DNA from: Bacillota bacterium
GTDB taxonomy: Bacteria; Bacillota; Clostridia; Lachnospirales; Lachnospiraceae
Length of the DNA stretch: 45,753 bases
Direction: 5' to 3'
NCBI GenBank assembly: GCA_023423335.1
Contig: JAFAFU010000066.1
Coordinates: 1-45,753, forward strand
The notes below the pieces were generated by a model. That model had not been told where the DNA came from. It did no database searches and worked only from the letters and a program-made list of their open reading frames with translations. The translations under genes and the position numbers were made by a program. Shown here in pieces: positions 8,578 through 15,141 of this stretch (positions are counted from its first letter, which is position 1; every line of letters begins with the position of its first letter).

Positions 8578-8621
8578 AAAAGCTCGTAACCCATTGATTT
8601 TCAAAAGGTTACGAGCTTTTT
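8578..8621. terminator. Bidirectional terminator
   Basis: AAAAGCTCGTAACC pairs with GGTTACGAGCTTTT across a 15-base loop, with A-run and T-run on the two sides. It separates the RHH gene region from the lipoprotein cluster. In 8508-8577 I see nothing supportable. Confidence 0.75.
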
Positions 8622-8679
8622 GTATAATTTCGAATATATATTATATATCCGTGCGTATCTTTCAGGGATTAAGGAGAGG

Positions 8680-8814
8680 TTATTTCCCCACGCCGTCCGG
8701 TCCCCCCTCATAGTCATCTATCCTGATGTTGACTGCAAGCGTTCTATCCGCGTAGAAGTAATACCACTTGTCGCCGATCAGCAACCATTCGCCGTTGTCT
8801 TTGGTGTTTTTATT
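8680..8814 (-). pseudogene. C-terminal protein remnant with WYYF motif
   Basis: In a frame shifted relative to the lipoprotein gene just upstream, 44 codons read NKNTKDNGEWLLIGDKWYYF..., ending DDYEGGPDGVGK and a stop at 8680. The frame is closed upstream by a TAA next to 8815. GEW..IGDKWYYF resembles a beta-hairpin repeat of the cell-wall-binding type. It may be the original tail of the 8810-9796 lipoprotein lost through a frameshift, or a relic of another gene. No start codon with a ribosome site is seen. Confidence 0.35.
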
Positions 8815-9796
8815 TCTTTCGGTTTAACATCATAGCATTAATAACTGGTTCAAGAGGCGGTGCCATGCCCTCCTGCCCAAGCAGCAGATACTCTCCGGTA
8901 TCGTCCCTCCCGATCTCATAATAGCCTGATGCGTCCGGCAATTCCTCCAGTTCGTACCAATACTGGCCTTGGCTGCCGCTCTCGACCGATATCCTGTCTG
9001 TTAAGGTAAGAATTCCGTCTTTGATGCTGTATTTGCCTGTAGTAACGATATAACTATCGAAAGCAATCAATTGCGCGAATGTTCCATCTTCAAAGAAGGT
9101 ATACATAATCCCCATGCCCGATATACCCTCATACACTCCGGATTCGGCGTTATACTGGCCGGATATATCACTATAACTCCATGTACCTGCGATAGATCCG
9201 GCTGCCGACTGTTCGGCCAATGCCGGACCGGACGGTGCAGATGTCTGCTCCGATGATTCCTGTGGCGGCTGCTCCGATGAAATACCGCTTTCCCTTTGCG
9301 TTTGTACCGTTTTACCCGCCATTAAGGATAAGAGAATGTCTTCTATGGATCCATCCTTCTTATCCGAAGCGTAACAAGTGAGAAACTGGCCGCTGCGGAC
9401 GGCAATGTTATAGCCTGCATCGTCGATATCCTTTGCGTTTTTGATGGCTGCATCCTCGGTTTCGCATTCGATAAAGGAATAAACGGTATTCTGGCCGTCT
9501 GCGTCTATCTCAATGGAAATGCCGTCCTTAACCTCGCTCATAAACACCAGCTGGTGGCCATCCGTAACGGTATAACCCGAAGCCTCCGCTGCTTTGCGGA
9601 TCGAGGCCAGCGAGACCCCGTCATCTTTATCCGGTTCTTCTGAAGCCTTACCGGGCTCTTCCTCCTGTATGCTCTGTCTCTGTTTCGCCGGAGCACTCTC
9701 ATCTGTTCCGGTCTGAGGGGAATCCGCACCCTTGCAGCCGGAAAGCATCGTCATAATGAGAACAAAAACAAAACCTGGAATCATTACTCTCTTCAT
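8810..9796 (-). CDS. Lipoprotein, unknown function (third of three)
   Basis: 328 residues from the ATG at 9796, chosen because AAAGGGAGGAG lies just upstream and it starts the signal peptide (MKRVMIPGFVFVLIMTMLSGC). The lipobox is LSGC, so it is anchored to the outer face of the membrane. A low-complexity linker (Glu/Lys/Pro/Ser-rich) follows. Then comes a small alpha/beta domain (about 75-165), a second Ser/Gln-rich linker and a lipocalin-like or DUF-type beta domain beginning GTWSYSDISG. Last gene of a lipoprotein operon, 22 bases after the preceding stop. Function is not recognised; the C-terminus may have been shortened (see remnant at 8680-8814). Confidence 0.75.
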   Translation of the reverse strand: MKRVMIPGFVFVLIMTMLSGCKGADSPQTGTDESAPAKQRQSIQEEEPGKASEEPDKDDGVSLASIRKAAEASGYTVTDGHQLVFMSEVKDGISIEIDADGQNTVYSFIECETEDAAIKNAKDIDDAGYNIAVRSGQFLTCYASDKKDGSIEDILLSLMAGKTVQTQRESGISSEQPPQESSEQTSAPSGPALAEQSAAGSIAGTWSYSDISGQYNAESGVYEGISGMGIMYTFFEDGTFAQLIAFDSYIVTTGKYSIKDGILTLTDRISVESGSQGQYWYELEELPDASGYYEIGRDDTGEYLLLGQEGMAPPLEPVINAMMLNRKK

Positions 9797-9818
9797 AAAT
9801 CTCCTCCCTTTCATATTC

Positions 9819-10712
9819 CTATTGTAGATGTTTATCAAGTATTTCCCCGCGCTTTCCCTGGCTGGTGTAGGCCTTCAAATCCTCCGAGTAGCCGGGCAGA
9901 CGGCGCAATACGCCGCCAAGCGTCACGCTCATTCCCTCGGCCGTACTCAGATAAAGCGTAACCTTGCGCTCATCCGCCGTATAATCCGGGTCCGGCTCCA
10001 CGTGGAGGATAAAGTCAACCTCCGTACTGCCTGACTGAGTATCGTGATGTTCGAGGGACTCGCCTGCCTCGCCTCTTGCATTCACATCCAGATAGGCCTC
10101 CACTGCCTCGGCGGTGAAACTGCCTCTGGCGGCCAGCACATCCCCGGACGGAGCCAGGGAGCCGCCCTGTCCGTCCGGTATAGTGTAGCTTCCTCCCGAC
10201 AATTGCTGCTCAAAGCTGTTCATTAAAATCACACTGATATAATTGCAGATACCCTCACCGCCCGCATCAAACTGCATATCCACCGGAACATCCTTTAATA
10301 GCTCTTTCAAGAAATCACCGGTATCCAATGTGGTCTTCATCCAGAAAACGCCGGTATATTGCCCGGAAGCAGACTGGTTGTCGAGTTCGTCAAGCTTATC
10401 TGCATAGAACTCACATTCATAGTCGGCATAATACCCCATTGCCATTTCCTGCCGCCAGGTCCCGGAGGCTTCGATAACAAAGATGCTGGGAGGATAAATC
10501 GAGCTTTTTGTCTGCACCTCTTCGGGCGGGCTTTCCTCAGGCTGCCCGTCTTTTGTACTGCTTTGCCCGGGAAAAACGGCAGAATCGTCTTCCTTCTCCC
10601 GCACATTATCTGGTGTGGGCGAAGTACCGGGGAATATCCCCGGCGCCTTGGCGCACGCTGTACAAGATAGAATCAGGCCTATGGCCAGTGAAAGGATTAT
10701 TTTTCTCTTCAT
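9819..10712 (-). CDS. Lipoprotein, unknown function (second of three)
   Basis: 297 residues. The ATG at 10712 is chosen over upstream codons because GGAAGGAGCAGCAGG precedes it and the protein then starts with a lipoprotein signal (MKRKIILSLAIGLILSCTAC, Cys about 20). A Pro/Ser/Glu/Asp-rich linker is followed by a domain beginning ASGTWRQEMAMGYYADYECE. GTW motifs occur here and in the next protein, so the two may share an ancestral beta-sandwich domain. It starts 19 bases after the stop of the first lipoprotein. Extracytoplasmic, role unknown. Confidence 0.75.
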   Translation of the reverse strand: MKRKIILSLAIGLILSCTACAKAPGIFPGTSPTPDNVREKEDDSAVFPGQSSTKDGQPEESPPEEVQTKSSIYPPSIFVIEASGTWRQEMAMGYYADYECEFYADKLDELDNQSASGQYTGVFWMKTTLDTGDFLKELLKDVPVDMQFDAGGEGICNYISVILMNSFEQQLSGGSYTIPDGQGGSLAPSGDVLAARGSFTAEAVEAYLDVNARGEAGESLEHHDTQSGSTEVDFILHVEPDPDYTADERKVTLYLSTAEGMSVTLGGVLRRLPGYSEDLKAYTSQGKRGEILDKHLQ

Positions 10713-10731
10713 CCTGCTGCTCCTTCCCGGA

Positions 10732-11532
10732 CTATTCCTCGAGCCAGAAATTACAGGAGAAGGTTGTTCGTGTTTCCAGTGTTTCATAAATCTCTATACT
10801 TGCCTTATATTGCTTGCTATTCCACTCAAAACCCTTAAATACCATCATGTCGTCACCTTCCCAGCCGTCTTGACGGAGCATCTCCATATATTCGGCTGCT
10901 GCAGCTTCATCGATACCGTCACAGGTATAGTTAAAGTACCAGACATCCTCCATTGTCTCTAAAATTTCCACCTCACCGATCAGTATACCGGCGTGCGGCG
11001 GAATAATGTCAGATGGGATTTTGCTTGTGGGCCATGTGCCAATCTCTTCAATAAATACGTCAATCTGGAGAACCGTGCCGTCGCCCTGCAGCTGGAAATT
11101 TACCGTACACGGGCCAAGCATGGCTTCCGCCTCCGTATCGTCGGAGGCGACAATCCAGCCGGAATCTCTCAGTTGCCCCAGGTAGACGTATAGTTCGGAC
11201 TTATCTGTGTCCTTAATCTTGATATAGAGTATTCCGTCGTCCTTTCCCGAAGCTGTGACAGTCCCCGCCGTATACTCCGGCAGTTCTTCGAGAAGGATAT
11301 CCACAGGCCAGCTTGCATTCAACAAATCCGACGGCAATTCGATGGACAAACTGTTCTCGGACGATGTTGACACTTCCCCCGACGAGTTATCTCCGGATTG
11401 CGTTGATGTTTTGCTTGATGCATCCTTTGCAGGACTGTCCTTTTCTTTTCCTCCATCGTCTTTTTTGGCGCACCCTGTAAGGGATAATACCATCAGAATA
11501 GCGATAAGAACGCATAGTAACCGCTGTCTCAT
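10732..11532 (-). CDS. Lipoprotein, unknown function (first of three)
   Basis: 266 residues with a textbook lipoprotein signal (MRQRLLCVLIAILMVLSLTGC), a Lys/Asp/Ser linker, and two similar modules. One module begins ELPEYTAGTVTASGKDDGIL and holds YLGQLRDSGW; the other holds YNFTCDG-like residues and EMLRQDGWEG. The repeated '(L/Y)...LR..GW' pattern suggests an internal duplication. AGGAGG lies upstream of the ATG. It opens the lipoprotein operon after a gap of about 100 bases from the membrane-protein gene. Function unknown. Confidence 0.75.
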   Translation of the reverse strand: MRQRLLCVLIAILMVLSLTGCAKKDDGGKEKDSPAKDASSKTSTQSGDNSSGEVSTSSENSLSIELPSDLLNASWPVDILLEELPEYTAGTVTASGKDDGILYIKIKDTDKSELYVYLGQLRDSGWIVASDDTEAEAMLGPCTVNFQLQGDGTVLQIDVFIEEIGTWPTSKIPSDIIPPHAGILIGEVEILETMEDVWYFNYTCDGIDEAAAAEYMEMLRQDGWEGDDMMVFKGFEWNSKQYKASIEIYETLETRTTFSCNFWLEE

Positions 11533-11630
11533 AATTTTTCTCCTCCTATAATCTTTAAAAATCCTATTTTGGGGCTTTCACAGTTTTTATATTGATTGCA
11601 GCTTTGATCCCGCAGATACGTTTATCGTAC

Positions 11631-12071
11631 CTATTTTGCTTTGAGTAACAGCCCTGCGGCGATATTGCCTATAATCGGGATCCGGTATTCGACGTATTTG
11701 TACGCCTTTAGCATAGCGATAACAGCTAAGGCAAGGCTGACAAGGGAAATCAGCGTCGTCAGCATTACGATGAACCCCACCGTTCCGTAGGAATAGAAGG
11801 CCGGGGCTGCCAGATTACCGCCGAACAGCAGTGTTAGCAGCAGACCGAGTATCCTGCCTATGGCATCCAGTACAAAGGCCTGCATCGCATGAAATTTAAC
11901 AAAACGGCTTTCTTTTTCCAGAAAGAAAATAGCCAGTGGCGCAAGCCAGGCGACATACCGGATGACGGGAATGAAAGCCAGTATACAGCCTGCAAGATAG
12001 CACAGCAGTGCCATGCTGTTTGCCTGTAAATCTCCGATACTAGATTTGTGTGGTTGAATTGGGTTATTCAT
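11631..12071 (-). CDS. DUF4870/Tic20-like small membrane protein
   Basis: 146 residues. After a polar N-terminus, hydrophobic segments lie at about 20-50, 72-90 and 95-122, separated by the conserved-looking FLEKESRFVKFHAMQAF stretch typical of DUF4870 proteins. It predicts a 3-4 pass inner-membrane protein. It lies between the 387-aa gene and the three lipoproteins, on the same strand, so it may be part of the same envelope-associated unit. Function is unknown in the family. Confidence 0.7.
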   Translation of the reverse strand: MNNPIQPHKSSIGDLQANSMALLCYLAGCILAFIPVIRYVAWLAPLAIFFLEKESRFVKFHAMQAFVLDAIGRILGLLLTLLFGGNLAAPAFYSYGTVGFIVMLTTLISLVSLALAVIAMLKAYKYVEYRIPIIGNIAAGLLLKAK

Positions 12072-12147
12072 AATTATTAAATCCTCACTTTCTGATTATA
12101 TTTGTGGTTCCCACGGGTACTATTACGGTGGGAGTAGTGTGAATCGT

Positions 12148-12194
12148 CTCGCAAAATCATGCGAGTCATTGGAAGAATAGCAAAAGCGCTATTC
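12148..12194 (-). terminator. Two adjacent hairpins after the 387-aa gene
   Basis: CTCGCA-AAATCA-TGCGAG (12148-12165) is followed by GAATAGC-AAAAGC-GCTATTC (12175-12194). Both have six-base loops of similar A-rich sequence. They sit just past the stop of the 387-aa gene and may end or attenuate transcription, although no long U-run follows. Confidence 0.4.
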
Positions 12195-12216
12195 TTTGCG
12201 ATTTATGCTTGCGTCA

Positions 12217-13380
12217 TCAAAGCATATAAGCAGCCATCTCCTTTTGCCACGATTCCTCCGAGGTGTGAATTACCCGTCCGGCAAACCGGCTGCGCAGATA
12301 CTGCAAGGCTGCCGTACGTTTTACCGCCATCATGTAATCGGTGTATTCGGGTCTCTTCAGCTCATCTTCCTTCAGCCGGATCACCTCTCGTTTAAAATTA
12401 ACGGCTTCCATCGCCCTGTTAAGTGTACGGCAAAAGATATCCCAGCTTTCCGTAAACCGGTATATAAATGTAGCTGCCGCCGTTTCCTCGGACAGTGCCA
12501 GCTCCACCGCAGCAATGCCGGGTCTTTTGCCTGGTGTGATCAGCCACAAAATATCCTCCGCTTCTTCTCCTGCCAGCCCTGATTTCATCCCGACGCAAAT
12601 TTCAGTAGGATCGCCGATCTCCTTTAGAAACCGGTATTCACTGGCAACACGGCTTTGACTGATACGCATTTCCAGCGCTTCGGCAAAGGAAGCTGCTACC
12701 GCGGCAAGTTTACCAAACGGTACAGCAACCCCCTCCGGCAGCATCCGGGCTATGGCAGATGCCTGTGTGGAGGTAAGACTGCCATCGAGCTTGCATACAG
12801 CTTCCAGAGCATGGGTCCGCAGAAAGTGGAGTCTTTCGGCAACAATACTCTCAAAGGGCTGGGTATCATGCCCGAGACGAATAAAGGAATAGCGTTCGCC
12901 CGAGTCAAGGCTCAGGGTAAGCTCGTATCCGTCCTTATGCATGCCGGTAACAAATACCAGCGGAATTCGGCGCGCTCCGTCGTCCGGCGGCAGAAGAAGG
13001 ACGCAATCCTCATAAATCTCAATAACAGCTCTCCCTGCTGCGGTCCTGTCATCTTCTTCATAACGGTATTCACCGTTCGTTTTAAGGATCGGCGCTCCCC
13101 TAACGAACAGGGCTTTACGTACTTTCATGCTGTACGTATCATAAAAGGTTTGATAAAACGGTTCACAGCCGTGTTCAAAACGGGACACTTCATATATGCC
13201 GTTATCGGTTTGAATACGGACTGCATAACCGCAGATGATGAAACCGGTTATTTCAGGATACGGGATAGCGATCCCATCAAATAAAGCGGCGATAAGCAGC
13301 GCGTCCTCGAGGACGGTGATCTTTACCTCGCCGGTTATCCGGCTGCACTTTAGATAAGCGCTATATTCATTTGCCTGCAT
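12217..13380 (-). CDS. 387-aa cytoplasmic protein of unknown function
   Basis: No signal peptide or membrane segment. The ATG follows TAAGGAGG. The N-terminal 200 residues look like two related PH-like beta modules (ALLIAALFDGIAIPYPEITGF and VLLLPPDDGARRIPLVFVTG occupy the same place in each). The rest is mostly helical and ends with Lys/Arg-rich segments. Lies 24 bases downstream of the zinc-ribbon gene and is probably co-transcribed. I do not recognise a family; a partner of the zinc-ribbon proteins is suggested by position only. Confidence 0.7.
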   Translation of the reverse strand: MQANEYSAYLKCSRITGEVKITVLEDALLIAALFDGIAIPYPEITGFIICGYAVRIQTDNGIYEVSRFEHGCEPFYQTFYDTYSMKVRKALFVRGAPILKTNGEYRYEEDDRTAAGRAVIEIYEDCVLLLPPDDGARRIPLVFVTGMHKDGYELTLSLDSGERYSFIRLGHDTQPFESIVAERLHFLRTHALEAVCKLDGSLTSTQASAIARMLPEGVAVPFGKLAAVAASFAEALEMRISQSRVASEYRFLKEIGDPTEICVGMKSGLAGEEAEDILWLITPGKRPGIAAVELALSEETAAATFIYRFTESWDIFCRTLNRAMEAVNFKREVIRLKEDELKRPEYTDYMMAVKRTAALQYLRSRFAGRVIHTSEESWQKEMAAYML

Positions 13381-13404
13381 GTAAACCTCCTTACACGGCT
13401 TAAA

Positions 13405-14160
13405 TTATTGCAGCTTCTTTCCGCAGCTTCCACAAAATTTAGTGCCGGGCGGATTTTCCTCGCCGCAGTCGGGACATCTGCCCGTCTCCGACGCGGTCAT
13501 GGGAGAGCCGCAATTGTTACAGAACCGCACGCCCTTCGCGATTTTCGCGCCGCAATTGGCACAGGCTTCAAGCTCCATTGATGCACCGCAATTGTTGCAG
13601 AATTTACCCGCCCCCGCAGGCTTACCGCAGGAAGGGCAGACGATCTGCCTGCTCTCAATCCTGCCCTGCCAGACATTGGCAGTTCTCCCGGCTTCTTCAA
13701 TGTTTCTTTTCATGGCGTCGGCACGGGCCTTCGCCACATAGACCTCCTGACGCGGGGCGCAGGAAACGCAAAGTCCTTCGTCCTCGTTGTGGCAGGCATC
13801 GCAGACATACTTATGACAGGCATGGCAGCGGTGGAAGTGCTCGTGCGCCTCGTTCTGCGCCCGTTCAAAGGCCTTTTCATGCTCCTTCTGCCATTCGGGG
13901 CTCATACCCTGAAACCGCTCCGAGAGAATATCACCGCTGCGCCCGGCGGCATAGCCGATGCTTGACAGCCTCCCACCCAGAAGACCTCCTATAATCCCCG
14001 CGCCCGCAGACAGTCCCCGCAAACCCTTTCCTTTTTTATAGGTCTCCGATTCAATAAAGCTGCTTTTGTATCCATCCGAGCAGTTGTCACAGTAAAAGGT
14101 GAACTGAAACCCCGCCTCGGTGGAATTGTCCTCATAGTTTCGTGTAAACGCTTTAAGCAT
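13405..14160 (-). CDS. Multi-zinc-ribbon protein
   Basis: 251 residues with many CxxC pairs. These include an N-terminal CDNC, a central CHACHKYVCDAC / CVSC cluster and three tandem double-zinc-ribbon units at the C-terminus (CPSCGKPAG..FCNNCG, CANCGAKI..FCNNCG, CPDCGEEN..FCGSCG). A Gly-rich segment (GLRGLSAGAGIIGGLLGG) precedes the central cluster. No membrane segment is clear. Zinc binding is certain by pattern; the biochemical role is unknown. It follows the smaller zinc-ribbon gene by five bases. Confidence 0.8.
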   Translation of the reverse strand: MLKAFTRNYEDNSTEAGFQFTFYCDNCSDGYKSSFIESETYKKGKGLRGLSAGAGIIGGLLGGRLSSIGYAAGRSGDILSERFQGMSPEWQKEHEKAFERAQNEAHEHFHRCHACHKYVCDACHNEDEGLCVSCAPRQEVYVAKARADAMKRNIEEAGRTANVWQGRIESRQIVCPSCGKPAGAGKFCNNCGASMELEACANCGAKIAKGVRFCNNCGSPMTASETGRCPDCGEENPPGTKFCGSCGKKLQ

Positions 14161-14165
14161 ATTGA

Positions 14166-14525
14166 TTACCTCCCAAACAGCGCGCCGGATTGCCGCGCCT
14201 TATTAATTTTCTTTCCGCAGGCCGTGCATTTCGTATTCTCAAAAAATTGAAGCTCCCCGCAGCGCCGGTTCCCGCAGCGGATCATCAGGGAGGCACCGCA
14301 AAGCTCGCATTTCTCCTGCACAAAGGTCGTTTTCTTACAAGCCGGACAGGTAGCGGTAAGCGCCCTCCTGCATCCGGCACAAATCTTATTGTCCTTATCT
14401 ATGGTCCGCAGGCACGCGGGGCAGTGATAGCCGAAGGGGCTATGGCTCCCGCAAGCGGGACAAAACCGTGCGTCGCGCATAATATATGTATTACAGTGAT
14501 AACATGGCTGTTTATAGGCTGCCAT
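14166..14525 (-). CDS. Small zinc-ribbon protein
   Basis: 119 residues starting MAAYKQPCYHC; this ATG is preferred because GGGGGAAG lies just before it. It has at least five CxxC half-sites (CYHC, CPAC, CPAC, CAGC, CPAC, CELC, CTAC), giving three or four zinc ribbons. Probably an assembly or adapter protein partnered with the larger zinc-ribbon protein encoded immediately downstream. No enzyme domain is visible. Confidence 0.75.
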   Translation of the reverse strand: MAAYKQPCYHCNTYIMRDARFCPACGSHSPFGYHCPACLRTIDKDNKICAGCRRALTATCPACKKTTFVQEKCELCGASLMIRCGNRRCGELQFFENTKCTACGKKINKARQSGALFGR

Positions 14526-14564
14526 CGTTACTTCCCCCAATCTGATTTATGGTGTGAAAGCGGA

Positions 14565-14897
14565 TCATTTCGTTTTCTGAACAAGCTTTCCGACCGCCTC
14601 CTTCAGCGCACGGCAGTCATCTATAATGGGCTGACTTTGTTTTTCCTGCAAGTATCCTGTTTTCACCATGATCTCAAGCAGGTATTCCGCTTCAACTGCA
14701 TAGGATAAAGCCTGGCTGCTCTCTCCCAATGACTTTCCGCCGGTCATATGCACGATTCTTAAAGATATTCCGATGCCCGCAGCACATGTAAGAAATCTCT
14801 CGCACAGCGGAAACGGCTTCTTCTCCTCATTCAGATATCGGATAAGCTCTATGGCACGGATAGAAAAATCAAAACTGTTTTCAAGAACCTGCTTCAT
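14565..14897 (-). CDS. Four-helix-bundle protein (23S rRNA intervening-sequence family)
   Basis: 110 residues starting MKQVLENSFDFSIRAIELIR, with GGGGGTG before the ATG. Pattern and length fit the S23/TIGR02436 four-helix-bundle family: an F..A..L/I...L motif near the start and YAVEAEYLLEIMVKTGYL near the end. Such proteins are often free-standing rather than in rRNA, and their role is not well known. It is the first gene of the minus-strand cluster, 40 bases upstream of the small zinc-ribbon gene and divergent from the STAND regulator. Confidence 0.8.
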   Translation of the reverse strand: MKQVLENSFDFSIRAIELIRYLNEEKKPFPLCERFLTCAAGIGISLRIVHMTGGKSLGESSQALSYAVEAEYLLEIMVKTGYLQEKQSQPIIDDCRALKEAVGKLVQKTK

Positions 14898-14968
14898 ATT
14901 TTCACCCCCATAAATAACGTATTTTTACTATTTCATTGTAAAGGCGGCTGAAGAATCATAAAACTACA

Positions 14969-15119
14969 TTGATGTGAGGCATTAAAAATTTATTTTTTTT
15001 GCCTTATGGCTCAATGTGAGACTTTTTTCCAATCTGTTGTTTTATAAAGAATGTCTTGGGAATAAAGTATCACATCAAAGTTTTATCCCCTTGATGACAA
15101 TCCGATTTTATGTTATTAT
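14969..15119 (+). promoter_or_regulatory. Divergent control region: inverted repeat and regulator promoter
   Basis: TTGATG (15091-15096) and TATTAT (15114-15119), 17 bases apart, form a promoter for the LuxR-type gene. Upstream, TTGATGTGA (14969-14977) is the exact reverse complement of TCACATCAA (15070-15078), and a related TCAATGTGA lies at 15011-15019. These are plausible binding sites for the adjacent regulator, governing both divergent units. Confidence 0.5.
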
Positions 15120-15141
15120 TTACCAGTAAGGAGGTGTGTGC

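Noticed and set aside
12655..13284. 209-aa open frame opposite the 387-aa gene
   Set aside because: Antisense shadow without ribosome site or family features.
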